The notes beneath the pieces are model-generated. The model made no database searches. It saw only the letters and a program-made list of their open reading frames with translations, and had not been told where the DNA came from. This document shows positions 5,272-12,545 of a stretch of 30,123 bases of DNA, piece by piece. Numbering within the stretch: the first letter of the stretch is position 1; each line of letters begins with the position of its first letter. The DNA comes from a virus, in IMG/VR virus record IMGVR_UViG_3300037189_010277, positions 1 through 30,123 of that record; one strand, 5' to 3'. The position numbers and the translations under genes are program-made.

Positions 5272-5561
5272 GCAATTCTTCCATCTGGTGGATTGAGATC
5301 AACATCGTCAACAACCGCACTACGCGGTTGCGCACCGACAAGATCGTGGAACTCCGCGACGACTTCATGAGCGAAGGCAAGGGCAAGGAGAAGGTGCCCG
5401 TGGTCCGCATCATTCTTGAAGGCGGCAACAGCGTGGTGGCCGAGGGAGAGGCAATGGCGTCTCTGTGGCAGCGGATGCAAGAGGCCATGCAGCGCAAGTT
5501 CTACATCTGCGAAGCCCCCGCCAGAACCGCAACAGAAAGTGGGGCGGATGAGGTTCAGTGA
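5268..5561 (+). CDS. Hypothetical protein, small alpha/beta
   Basis: This is a 97-residue protein in ATGA overlap with the putative small terminase. Its layout is a beta strand (WWIEINIV), TTRLRTDKIVELRDDF, then VPVVRIILEGGNSVVAEGEAMASLWQRM. That order (residues that position a helix, a strand ending in an I-x-L-x-GG turn, a short strand, then a helix) resembles FlbD-like small proteins and the gene two places downstream at 5736. No catalytic motif is visible. The last 20 residues are polar. Function unknown; the fold comparison is weak. Confidence 0.6.
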   Translation: MSNSSIWWIEINIVNNRTTRLRTDKIVELRDDFMSEGKGKEKVPVVRIILEGGNSVVAEGEAMASLWQRMQEAMQRKFYICEAPARTATESGADEVQ

Positions 5562-5739
5562 CGCCCTCCTCCACGCTCTGGAAGGGGCGATTGTGAGAAG
5601 GGCGGGATGGACCGACCCCGAAAGGGTAGCCTACCGCGTTTTGGTGGGCGACCACGACGACAGTAGATACTACACGATGAACGTCACTGAAGAAGATACG
5701 CAACATGATGATTGGTATTTTTGCGGGTGGCTCCATTGA
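5548..5739 (+). CDS. DUF2829/Tad2-like small protein (possible anti-Thoeris)
   Basis: The 63-residue protein starts at ATG 5548, inside the end of the previous gene; an upstream ATG at 5416 would add 44 residues of off-frame-looking sequence. The N-terminus, MRFSDALLHALEGAIVRRAGW, fits the DUF2829 signature (F-x-x-ALEALKxGKKVxRxGW), and the C-terminus TEEDTQHDDWYF fits its usual DI-A-DW-V ending. The middle is shorter than usual, since family members are often 70-90 residues. Members of this family include Tad2, which binds the signalling nucleotide of Thoeris defence and blocks it. Whether this short one can bind a nucleotide is unknown. Confidence 0.5.
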   Translation: MRFSDALLHALEGAIVRRAGWTDPERVAYRVLVGDHDDSRYYTMNVTEEDTQHDDWYFCGWLH

Positions 5740-5978
5740 AAGCGTATGTTGAACTGCTGGTGAAGGGTGGTCGAAGGGCTGTGATCGACATTGCGTCCAT
5801 CAAGGCCATCTTCACCGCACAGGACATTGACTGCTTTGCTATTGCACCACCGGAATCCTGTCACACCATGTTGCTGAGTGATGGGACTGAATTTGACTTT
5901 TACGGCATCAGCGTGGACCGCCTTTTGGGTCAGTTGAAGATGCACCAGAGGATCGACGGATGGCTACCGCACCCGTAG
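5736..5978 (+). CDS. Hypothetical protein, FlbD-like layout
   Basis: The best start is TTG at 5736, overlapping the previous TGA as TTGA and giving 80 residues; a TTG at 5712 would add eight. Neither has a strong SD. The core reads AVIDIASIKAIFTA ... CHTMLLSDGTEFDFYGISVDRLLGQLK: a strand, a helix, a strand with an L-x-DG turn, a strand, then a helix. That is the order seen in FlbD-type and related small regulatory proteins. It overlaps the large terminase start by 19 bases. Function unknown. Confidence 0.55.
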   Translation: MKAYVELLVKGGRRAVIDIASIKAIFTAQDIDCFAIAPPESCHTMLLSDGTEFDFYGISVDRLLGQLKMHQRIDGWLPHP

Positions 5979-7816
5979 AAGACGATGTCGATGTTGACCG
6001 CATCCCCAGTTGGCTCCCGGCCTTCCGCGTCTTCCTGTCCAAAGTGAAGATCGCGTCGAAAGAAACCAAGGAGCCGGGACCGATCACCCTTTACCGCGCT
6101 CAGGAGATGTTCCTTGAGGGCATGGCTGAAGGCATCCGCAACGGCACCCGGCACTTCGTCATCCTGAAAGCCCGTCAGTTGGGCATCTCCACCGTGATGC
6201 TCGTGCTGGACCTGTTCTGGCTCTACATGAACCCCGGTCTCCAAGGGGCCATGATTGCGGACACTGCCGACAACCGCGAGAACTTCCGCAAGATGATCGG
6301 GGACATCATCGAGTCTCTGCCCAAAGGCTGGCGCATTCCCATCGTCGCCCACAACCGCAATGAACTGCGCCTCGCCAATGGGTCGGTGCTTCAGTACATG
6401 AGCGCCGGTAAGGGACGGAACTCAGGTCTTGGCCGCTCACGCGCGCTGAATTTTGTACACGCCACGGAAATTTCCTCGTGGGGCGACCAGAAGGGCATCG
6501 ACTCCCTGATGGCCGCGCTGGCGACTGAGAACCCCAACCGCCTGTACATCTTTGAGAGCACGGCGCTGGGTTACAACGTCTTCTTCGACATGTGGCAAGA
6601 GGCCAAGGCCAGCCAGCCTACGCAAAAGGCCATCTTCATCGGCTGGTGGGCGAAGGACGTTTACCGCTACAAGGAAGGCACACCGGAGTTTGAGCGGTGG
6701 TGGGGTCAGTATCCCCAGATGGATGAGTTTGAGGAACAGACCTTCAATCTGGTGAAGGAGGTCTACAACTGGGAAATCACGCCTGAGCAATGGGCGTGGT
6801 ATCGCGACAAGGCCGACAAACGGTCGCGTGAGAGCCTTCAGGAAGAATTTCCGTCTGATGAGGAGGAGGCATTTGTGGCCTCCGGGCACTCGTTCTTCAA
6901 CCTCAAGCGGATCAACGAAGACCTTCAGTTCATTCACCAGCACCGCCCCGGCTTCAGCGGCTGGAACTACAGGCTGGGAGACAATTTCCTCTCCATGAAG
7001 ATGGACGAGGCCTATGACGTAGACGGTCTTGATCTGCGCGTGTGGGAACCGCCCAAGCGCAACGGGGTCTATGTGCTGGGTGTTGATCCGGCCTACGGTC
7101 GAGACGACAATGCTGACAGATCGGTCATCAGCGTTTGGCGCTGCTTTTCCGACAAGGTCATACAGGTGGCTGAATATGCGACCCCATTGCCCGAAACACG
7201 TCAAGTGGCGTGGGTCATGGCCCATCTCGCCTCTGAGTACCGGGACTGCATCATCAATCTGGAAATTTCCGGCCCCGGATCGCAGATCATGCAGGAACTC
7301 ACCTCGCTGAAGCAGCACCTTCAGTGGGGACACTTAAAGGACACCGCGCGCAGCCTGAGAGCAGAAGATTGTCTGGAAGGGGCCAAATGGTTCCTGTGGC
7401 ATCGCCCGGACAGCATGGGGTCTGGCTACGCCTACAACTGGCGTACCAACTATGACAACAAGGTGCTGATCTTCAACAAGTTCAGAGACTACTACGGCAC
7501 CGAGGCCGCGATTGTCCGCTCCAAGCATCTGCTGGAGGAGATGGCGACCCTCGTTCAAGACGGCGACCGCATCGGCGCGTCAGGCCGCAACAAGGACGAC
7601 CGGGTCTTTTCCGCCTGTCTGGCGATCTACGCTTGGGACATGTGGCGGCGCGTGCCCATGATGGCCGAGAACCGCTCCCACGAGCGCGAGATGGCCGAAC
7701 AGAAACGAATGGAATCGACAAATGGCGACCATGTCATGGGCCACATCATTCCTGAATTTTTTCAGCAGCAAGCGGCCAACAGGCGGCAAGCGTACCTCAA
7801 CTCATTGGACGACTGA
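5960..7816 (+). CDS. terL: Terminase large subunit
   Basis: This 618-residue protein is the packaging motor: an ATPase that drives DNA through the portal and a nuclease that cuts concatemers. The ATPase domain has a Walker-A-like LKARQLGIST (69-78) and a Walker-B/catalytic stretch ALNFVHATEISSW (162-174, E170 the likely catalytic acid). This non-canonical form is found in several podovirus-type terminases. ESTALG (199-204) fits the coupling motif. The RNase-H-like nuclease domain begins at YVLGVDPAYG (371-380, D376), with further acids at E435 in NLEISGPG and at D546/D547 in KDDRVFSACLA. Length is normal. The ATG at 5960 has AGAGGA about eight bases upstream. Confidence 0.95.
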   Translation: MATAPVEDDVDVDRIPSWLPAFRVFLSKVKIASKETKEPGPITLYRAQEMFLEGMAEGIRNGTRHFVILKARQLGISTVMLVLDLFWLYMNPGLQGAMIADTADNRENFRKMIGDIIESLPKGWRIPIVAHNRNELRLANGSVLQYMSAGKGRNSGLGRSRALNFVHATEISSWGDQKGIDSLMAALATENPNRLYIFESTALGYNVFFDMWQEAKASQPTQKAIFIGWWAKDVYRYKEGTPEFERWWGQYPQMDEFEEQTFNLVKEVYNWEITPEQWAWYRDKADKRSRESLQEEFPSDEEEAFVASGHSFFNLKRINEDLQFIHQHRPGFSGWNYRLGDNFLSMKMDEAYDVDGLDLRVWEPPKRNGVYVLGVDPAYGRDDNADRSVISVWRCFSDKVIQVAEYATPLPETRQVAWVMAHLASEYRDCIINLEISGPGSQIMQELTSLKQHLQWGHLKDTARSLRAEDCLEGAKWFLWHRPDSMGSGYAYNWRTNYDNKVLIFNKFRDYYGTEAAIVRSKHLLEEMATLVQDGDRIGASGRNKDDRVFSACLAIYAWDMWRRVPMMAENRSHEREMAEQKRMESTNGDHVMGHIIPEFFQQQAANRRQAYLNSLDD

Positions 7817-7817
7817 C

Positions 7818-8372
7818 ATGCCCCGCTACAAGTACGGCACCTACCACTGCGACGAGTGCGACCTGACGTTTAAATCGTTCCGCGAGCTTGATGGCCCCAT
7901 GCCTGACTGCCCGATCTGCGTGCCCGATAACACGCCGTTTGAGGCCAAGGCCCCGGCGCTGCTGACCAACAAGGCCAAGGCCATCGACATTGCCCAGAAG
8001 GTTGCGGAGGAGAGCTTCGGCCTGACGGACATGAACGACAACAACCGCCCCGGTGACATTGTCGCCAAAGGCCCTGCGCCGATCCAGACCGCAGAGGCAG
8101 AGGCCATCACGCGCGAGATGATCCAAGCGGGCATGGGCACGCCAGAGGTTGGACCGGAACTGAAGCAATATGTTGAAGGTTTCTTTGGCGCGGCAACCCC
8201 ACAAAGCCTTGCCGCCCAAGCTCAACAAGCTGCGCAACAGGCCGCACCGCAAGCCGCAGCGGAGACCCGTGCTATGGGCTTGGACCCCATCGCGCTTCTG
8301 CACAAGTCAAAAGGCGGACATGGTGGTATAAACAAGATCGTGCCGATCAATAAACCCAAGGCAACCACATGA
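7818..8372 (+). CDS. Zinc-ribbon protein between terminase and portal
   Basis: The start is ATG 7818, one base after the large terminase stop, giving 184 residues; the longer frame from 7722 runs through the end of the terminase gene. Residues 10-34 form an FmdB-like zinc ribbon: YHCDECDLTF with C11 and C14, and DCPIC with C31 and C34. The rest is helical, then an Ala/Gln-rich segment (about 132-154), and ends in a basic Gly/Lys tail. Zinc-ribbon proteins at this place occur in some podovirus genomes; a head or packaging accessory role is an inference from position. The stop overlaps the portal start as ATGA. Confidence 0.7.
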   Translation: MPRYKYGTYHCDECDLTFKSFRELDGPMPDCPICVPDNTPFEAKAPALLTNKAKAIDIAQKVAEESFGLTDMNDNNRPGDIVAKGPAPIQTAEAEAITREMIQAGMGTPEVGPELKQYVEGFFGAATPQSLAAQAQQAAQQAAPQAAAETRAMGLDPIALLHKSKGGHGGINKIVPINKPKATT

Positions 8373-10045
8373 AACTGCCTCCCAGACACATTGGGCCGTG
8401 GACCCGCGAGATTATTGATGAGTGCATGGTGAGCCGGGAAACCCGTCGCTCCCAATATAACTACCATCATAATCTTTACTATTCGGGGTCTGACGGCGCT
8501 GTTGCCAAGGACAACTTGTGCTACGCGCATGTGGACAAGCTGTCGTCGTACCTGTTCAGCCCTGCTGACGTGCGTTTTGACGTGTCTTTCGATACAGACG
8601 AGACGCCGCGCTGGCACGGTGCGGCTGACTTGTCATCGCGCTACATGACCCGCGAGTTCCGCCGCACCGGATGCGGCCTCCTGTTTGCTCAGGGCGTGGA
8701 CATGAGCTTGGTGAAGGGTTGTTCCCTCATCAAGCTGACTTGGGGGTCTCGCGGCTGGCAACCCTTCCTTGTCAAACCTGAAATGTTTGGCGTGATGCGG
8801 GAAGACCTGAACACGCTGGATGAACAGGACGCCTTCAACTTTTGCTACTACGTCACCCCCGCCCAGTTTGAGCGAATGATGTACGGCCACCCGAAGGCCA
8901 CCGCTCTGGTCGAGGAAGTCAGGACAGCGTCCATTGCTCGCGCGCGGGATGACTTTGAACAGGAATATTTCCACGAGATCGTGGCGGGGGGTATCAGCCC
9001 CATTGGTTTGACGGCAGCAAGCGGACAGCGCGCCAACGTCAGCTACTCCTCCATCCCCATGCCGCTCCTTTCTCCTCAGATAGCCGAGAAGCTGATCCGC
9101 ATCGACGAATGCTGGATCATGAACGACGAGGCTCGCGACGGTTTAGGCGATTGGACAACCATCCGCATGGTGGGAGATGTCGTCATCGACGGCGAGTACC
9201 GCTATCGGAACATGTGCGACATCCCCGGCCAGAACCCGTTCATCAAGATTTGCCCAAACGAGGTTGCCGGGTACTTCTGGGGTCGGTCTGAACTCGCAAC
9301 GGTCGCCCAACCGCAACTGTGGTTGAACGAGCGTCTGGATGACATCGACCGCATCTTCCGTCGTCAGGCGCAGCCCGCGCGAGCCTTCACCGGGTTCTCG
9401 TCCATCACTGACGAAAAGGCGCGCATCCTGAACTCTCCCGGCGGCATCCTGACTGACGCTCAGGCCCCGAACGCCAAGATTGAAACCCTGTCGCCGCAGA
9501 TGCCCCCGAACGCGATGGAATACATTGGCATGATCAGGAAGGTGTTTGAGGAGTCGGGTGGTTTTACCCCCATGACTTCAGGTCATGGCGAAGCGGGCAT
9601 TCGGTCTGGCGCTCAGGCCCAGACGATGCTGAAGACCTCGTCCCCTCGCCTTCGTGACCGCGCCCTGATCGTGGAGGATCAGTGCTCCATGTTTGGAGAC
9701 CTTTGCCTGAAGATGTCTCAGGTGAAAGACCCGCGCGTCTTTACCCAGCCCAAGAAGGGTGTGTTCGGCAAGGTCAACGAGTTCACCCTGAGCCAGCTTC
9801 CAGACGATGTTCAGGTCACCGTGGACAGCCACACCTCCTCGCCCGCCTTCAGTGGTGACAACATGCAGTTGGCTTTTGCTCTGGCGGCTCGCGGGGCCAT
9901 CGACGGCGAGGCCCTGATCAAGATGACCCACCCGCCGTATCAGGATGAGCTTGTTCTGTCCTATCGCCAGCGCGAGGAGGCTAAGGCCGAGTTCATTAAA
10001 CAGCACCCTGAACTGGCTGTCCCCAAAGGCAAGGGCAAGAAGTAA
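8369..10045 (+). CDS. Portal protein (head-tail connector)
   Basis: This 558-residue protein matches podovirus portal proteins in length (T7 gp8 is about 536) and place, directly after the large terminase. Typical features are the N-terminal helical region with NLCYAHVDKLSSYLFSP (about 49-65), and WGRSELATVAQPQLWLNERLDDI at about 304-326, which fits the portal pattern of a G-x-S-x-x-x pair followed by QxxLNxRxD. RSGAQAQTMLKTSSPRLRDRA (about 410-430) is the stem/clip-side helix. A basic GKGKK tail ends it. Twelve copies would form the ring through which DNA enters and leaves. The start overlaps the zinc-ribbon gene. Confidence 0.92.
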   Translation: MKLPPRHIGPWTREIIDECMVSRETRRSQYNYHHNLYYSGSDGAVAKDNLCYAHVDKLSSYLFSPADVRFDVSFDTDETPRWHGAADLSSRYMTREFRRTGCGLLFAQGVDMSLVKGCSLIKLTWGSRGWQPFLVKPEMFGVMREDLNTLDEQDAFNFCYYVTPAQFERMMYGHPKATALVEEVRTASIARARDDFEQEYFHEIVAGGISPIGLTAASGQRANVSYSSIPMPLLSPQIAEKLIRIDECWIMNDEARDGLGDWTTIRMVGDVVIDGEYRYRNMCDIPGQNPFIKICPNEVAGYFWGRSELATVAQPQLWLNERLDDIDRIFRRQAQPARAFTGFSSITDEKARILNSPGGILTDAQAPNAKIETLSPQMPPNAMEYIGMIRKVFEESGGFTPMTSGHGEAGIRSGAQAQTMLKTSSPRLRDRALIVEDQCSMFGDLCLKMSQVKDPRVFTQPKKGVFGKVNEFTLSQLPDDVQVTVDSHTSSPAFSGDNMQLAFALAARGAIDGEALIKMTHPPYQDELVLSYRQREEAKAEFIKQHPELAVPKGKGKK

Positions 10046-10235
10046 TAAAGAAATACCTGTCCTGTCCCAGAATATCTGTTGATTTGTCAAGTAGCGGTTT
10101 GATTGACCCAAGATGAATTCAGAGGTATTTTTGATGTGTGCAGGTCGAGGGGTTTCCCACGGTGACTGCTGGTCAGCCGGGGGTCGTAGTAATGCGAACT
10201 CCTCCCCCCGGTGTTTCTAATAAGGAGACCGCCCA
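10046..10235 (+). other. Intergenic leader of the tiny peptide, with a GC inverted repeat
   Basis: The 190 bases after the portal hold no convincing gene. A 36-codon frame from about 10112 has no SD. CCGGGGG at 10177-10183 pairs with CCCCCGG at 10205-10211 across 21 bases, followed by TGTTTCT, which could be a weak terminator or an RNA element. The first 80 bases are AT-richer than their surroundings and could hold a promoter for the head genes, but no clear -35/-10 pair is seen. Confidence 0.4.
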
Positions 10236-10268
10236 ATGCGCAAGGGTCGTAAGCACCGCCGGAAGTAA
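10236..10268 (+). CDS. Tiny basic peptide MRKGRKHRRK
   Basis: The frame is ATG at 10236 to TAA 10266-10268, ten codons. Seven residues are Arg/Lys and one is His. The SD AAGGAG at 10222-10227 is one of the best in the window, with eight bases to the ATG, which argues for real translation. The stop codon is the first part of a strong hairpin at 10267-10297. The peptide could bind nucleic acid, or the frame could act as a leader whose translation controls the downstream head genes. Both are inference. Confidence 0.55.
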   Translation: MRKGRKHRRK

Positions 10269-10297
10269 TCCCGTGCAGCGTTATGCTGCACCGGATT
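10267..10297 (+). promoter_or_regulatory. Strong hairpin at the stop of the tiny peptide
   Basis: AATCC (10267-10271) plus GTGCAGC (10273-10279) pair exactly with GCTGCAC (10285-10291) plus GGATT (10293-10297), with one C-C mismatch and a GTTAT loop: 12 pairs in all. No T-run follows, so it is not an intrinsic terminator. It ends 22 bases before the next ATG, at 10320. Ribosomes ending on the tiny frame would open its left arm, so it could be a translation-linked switch or an mRNA processing site. Confidence 0.6.
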
Positions 10298-10319
10298 CTC
10301 ACAACTTTAGGAACCTCTA

Positions 10320-10706
10320 ATGGCACTGCCTCCCCTACCAATGACGAATCCCGCTATCGGCTCTGCCGGTCCAGCGGGACCGCGTACCGCTAATCCCGGT
10401 ATGGCGGCTGACGCCATGACGAAGGTGAGGGAGGCGGTCCACCTCCTTGAAATGGCTCTCCCCGGTCTGCCGGTGGGTTCAGAGCCTCACAAGGCGGTTC
10501 TCAAGATGATCACGGACGGCGCGAAAATCGCCCCTGCTGGTCAGGAGAACCAAGGAATTCAGCAGACCGCCCTTTTGGGCCTGATGGACCGCGCAAAGCA
10601 GATGCAGCAGATGCAAGCCTTGCAGGGTTCGATGGCTGGTGGCGGTCAGCCTCCCGCTGGCGGTCCTCCCGCTGGTGGTCCGCCGTCGCCCCCTCCTGAG
10701 ATGTAA
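10320..10706 (+). CDS. Small head-region protein with a Pro/Gly-rich tail
   Basis: This is a 128-residue protein with an AGGA-type SD. It has a Pro/Ala/Gly-rich N-terminus (1-30), a helical middle (about 30-68 and 76-105, the latter Gln/Met-rich: RAKQMQQMQALQG) and a C-terminal tail of repeated PPAGG units ending PPSPPPEM. Small proteins of this type between portal and scaffold are common in podoviruses and are often head-assembly accessories, but I cannot name a family. Good codon bias and spacing support the gene. Confidence 0.65.
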   Translation: MALPPLPMTNPAIGSAGPAGPRTANPGMAADAMTKVREAVHLLEMALPGLPVGSEPHKAVLKMITDGAKIAPAGQENQGIQQTALLGLMDRAKQMQQMQALQGSMAGGGQPPAGGPPAGGPPSPPPEM

Positions 10707-10715
10707 GGAACCAAC

Positions 10716-10889
10716 ATGGCTACTCTGCCCACCTCGCCCGCTTTCACCCCGCCGACCCCGTCGCTGGACCCGGATGCGTCCATCGTCCGCGTCAACCTGA
10801 ATCTGGTTGAAATCGGCAACCGCATGTCTCAGCAGCCGAAGGACGCCAAGAACGCCTTCCCGCTGACGAACATTCCCAACGGCAAGTAA
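10716..10889 (+). CDS. Small hypothetical head-region protein, 57 residues
   Basis: The ATG at 10716 follows the SD AAGGAA at 10705-10710, and the frame ends at TAA 10887-10889. Residues 1-20 are Pro/Thr-rich, followed by SIVRVNLNLVEIGNRMSQQPKDAKNAFPL. It lies between the Pro/Gly-tailed protein and the scaffold, ten bases after the former and 29 bases before the latter. No domain is recognised, and it is shorter than 60 codons. Codon use is strongly GC3, as in the capsid genes. Confidence 0.65.
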   Translation: MATLPTSPAFTPPTPSLDPDASIVRVNLNLVEIGNRMSQQPKDAKNAFPLTNIPNGK

Positions 10890-10918
10890 GCCGTTTCAAC
10901 ACAACGTAGGATGCCCCC

Positions 10919-11494
10919 ATGGCCGAAGTTGTAATTGACGAAGCCCAGTTGAACGCGCTCACCGCAGCCCAGAAGCTGCTGGAGCAGATCAACAGCGACC
11001 CAAAGACCCGCCCGCTTCTGACCAAGGCAATCAAGGCGCACTACCCCAACACCCGCACCGACGAGGATGTGGCAGAGGAAGTGGCGCGCCCGTACATCGA
11101 AAAGGTCGAGGCTACCGCGTCCAAGCTGGAGGAGATGTTCTCCAAGATTGCTGAACGCGAGGCGAAGGACTCTGAGGCCCGTGCGCTGTCGCAACTGGAG
11201 TCGTCGTTCTCCCGGCTCAAGAGCACCTACGGCTACAACGACGAAGGCATCGACAAGATCAAGGCGCTGATGGTGGATCGGAGCATTCCTGATCCCGACG
11301 CTGCTGCTGCCCTCTTTGAGCGCCAGAACCCCAAGCCCACCGAAGTGCGTTCTTCGTGGGAGCCGGATAGCTGGAATCTGCGTGAAGACGCGGTGGCTGT
11401 CGATGTTCAGGGTCTGTTTGCAGACCCGGATCGCTGGGCTGACAAGGAAGTTGGCAAGATTCTTTTCGACATCCGCAGTCAGAACCAATCCTGA
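10919..11494 (+). CDS. Putative capsid scaffolding protein
   Basis: This is a 191-residue, acidic, mainly helical protein directly upstream of the major capsid gene, the classic scaffold position. Residues about 46-102 form a charged coiled coil (VAEEVARPYIEKVEATASKLEEMFSKI and on). The last 40 residues hold aromatic and charged groups (DPDRWADKEVGKILFDIRSQ) that could be the coat-binding end, as scaffolds usually bind coat through a short C-terminal helix. There is no protease motif. The SD is a modest AGG at 10908-10910. The role is inferred from position and composition. Confidence 0.72.
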   Translation: MAEVVIDEAQLNALTAAQKLLEQINSDPKTRPLLTKAIKAHYPNTRTDEDVAEEVARPYIEKVEATASKLEEMFSKIAEREAKDSEARALSQLESSFSRLKSTYGYNDEGIDKIKALMVDRSIPDPDAAAALFERQNPKPTEVRSSWEPDSWNLREDAVAVDVQGLFADPDRWADKEVGKILFDIRSQNQS

Positions 11495-11522
11495 TTTCTT
11501 TGGCAATTAAAGGGGAGTACCT

Positions 11523-12533
11523 ATGCCAGTCTACGGGTCCGGGGTAGTCCCCGCCACAGGTTCTATCACGAACGAACTGACCGCAGTCATGCGGCGCGCG
11601 TTTGTTCCCAAGCTCGTCGTGCAGATTTACTCTGCTGCGCCGATCCTGTCTCTGCTGATGCGGAACGCCCAGCGCGCTCGCGGCGGTCTGTCCCAAGTCA
11701 CCGTGCCGGTGCAGGGATCGTCCTTCGTGAACTTCAACTGGACGGGTTATGACGGCGGCTTCCCGCAGCCTCAAGTTCTTGCCGCGACCCAACAGGCCGC
11801 GTGGAACCTGAGCGTTGGCACCGTGCCGATCCCGCTGCTGGGCATGGAAAGCCTCCTCCAGCAGACTGAAACCATCATTCCGCTGGTCAAGGCCCGTATG
11901 GCCGACGCCAAGACGGTGGCGGTTCAGGCAATCTCGTCGGCGCTGTTTGGTTCGTCGGGTTCCAACGCCCTTGCGATCAACGGCTTCCTCGACGTGTACG
12001 ACGACGGCGCGACCGTCGCGAACTACGGCGGTCTGAACCGCACGTCGAACCCGTTCTGGAAATCGACCAAGATTTCCACTTCGATCACGCCGTCGCGTAC
12101 CACTCTGATGACCCGCATCATGCAACTGACGAAGCTGGCCGGTGGTGAAAGCCCCGACTTCGTCATCATGTCGCTGTCGGATTGGACCACGCTTCTGACT
12201 GACTTCATGTCGGTGGAACAGTTCAACACCGATCCGGGCATCAAGTACGGCAACGACGACGCCGTGAACGCCGGTTTCCGCGCTCTGATGCTGGGCAATG
12301 TTCCGATCCTCGCAGACCCGTTCTGCCCGGTCGGCACCGCCTACATCATCAACTCCAAGTACCTCGGCCTGTACATTTCTGAAGACGCGAACTTCGCGTT
12401 CTCGGGCTGGCACTCGCTGATCGCCAACAACCAGATCGCCAACGTAGGGGTCATCATCGCCGCGCTCGCCTTGGTCTGCACCAAGCCGTCGTCGGGGATG
12501 CAGCTGTCCTCCATCGCTGGCGCCAGCTTCTAA
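11523..12533 (+). CDS. Major capsid protein
   Basis: This 336-residue protein has one of the strongest SDs in the window (AGGGGAG at 11511-11517), as expected for the most abundant virion protein, and strongly biased GC3 codons. The N-terminal helix (AVMRRAFVPKLVVQIYSAAPILSLLMRNAQR), the following beta-rich arm (LSQVTVPVQGSSFVNFNWTGYDG) and the central helix (TETIIPLVKARMADAKTVAVQAISSALFG) are as in HK97-fold capsid proteins. The later SPDFVIMSLSDWTTLLTDFM and IKYGNDDAVNAGFRALMLGNVPILADPFCPVGTAYIINSKYLGLYI segments fit the A-domain and spine of that fold. Length is normal for a podovirus coat protein. Scaffold lies before it and a decoration-like gene after it. Confidence 0.9.
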   Translation: MPVYGSGVVPATGSITNELTAVMRRAFVPKLVVQIYSAAPILSLLMRNAQRARGGLSQVTVPVQGSSFVNFNWTGYDGGFPQPQVLAATQQAAWNLSVGTVPIPLLGMESLLQQTETIIPLVKARMADAKTVAVQAISSALFGSSGSNALAINGFLDVYDDGATVANYGGLNRTSNPFWKSTKISTSITPSRTTLMTRIMQLTKLAGGESPDFVIMSLSDWTTLLTDFMSVEQFNTDPGIKYGNDDAVNAGFRALMLGNVPILADPFCPVGTAYIINSKYLGLYISEDANFAFSGWHSLIANNQIANVGVIIAALALVCTKPSSGMQLSSIAGASF

Positions 12534-12545
12534 GGGGACCAGACA

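Noticed and set aside
6437-7333. 298-codon open frame on the - strand within the large terminase
   Set aside because: It is antisense to conserved terminase motifs, has no domain of its own and is explained by GC3 bias.
10112-10222. 36-codon frame after the portal gene
   Set aside because: It has no SD, an unstructured composition, and overlaps the inverted repeat at 10177-10211.
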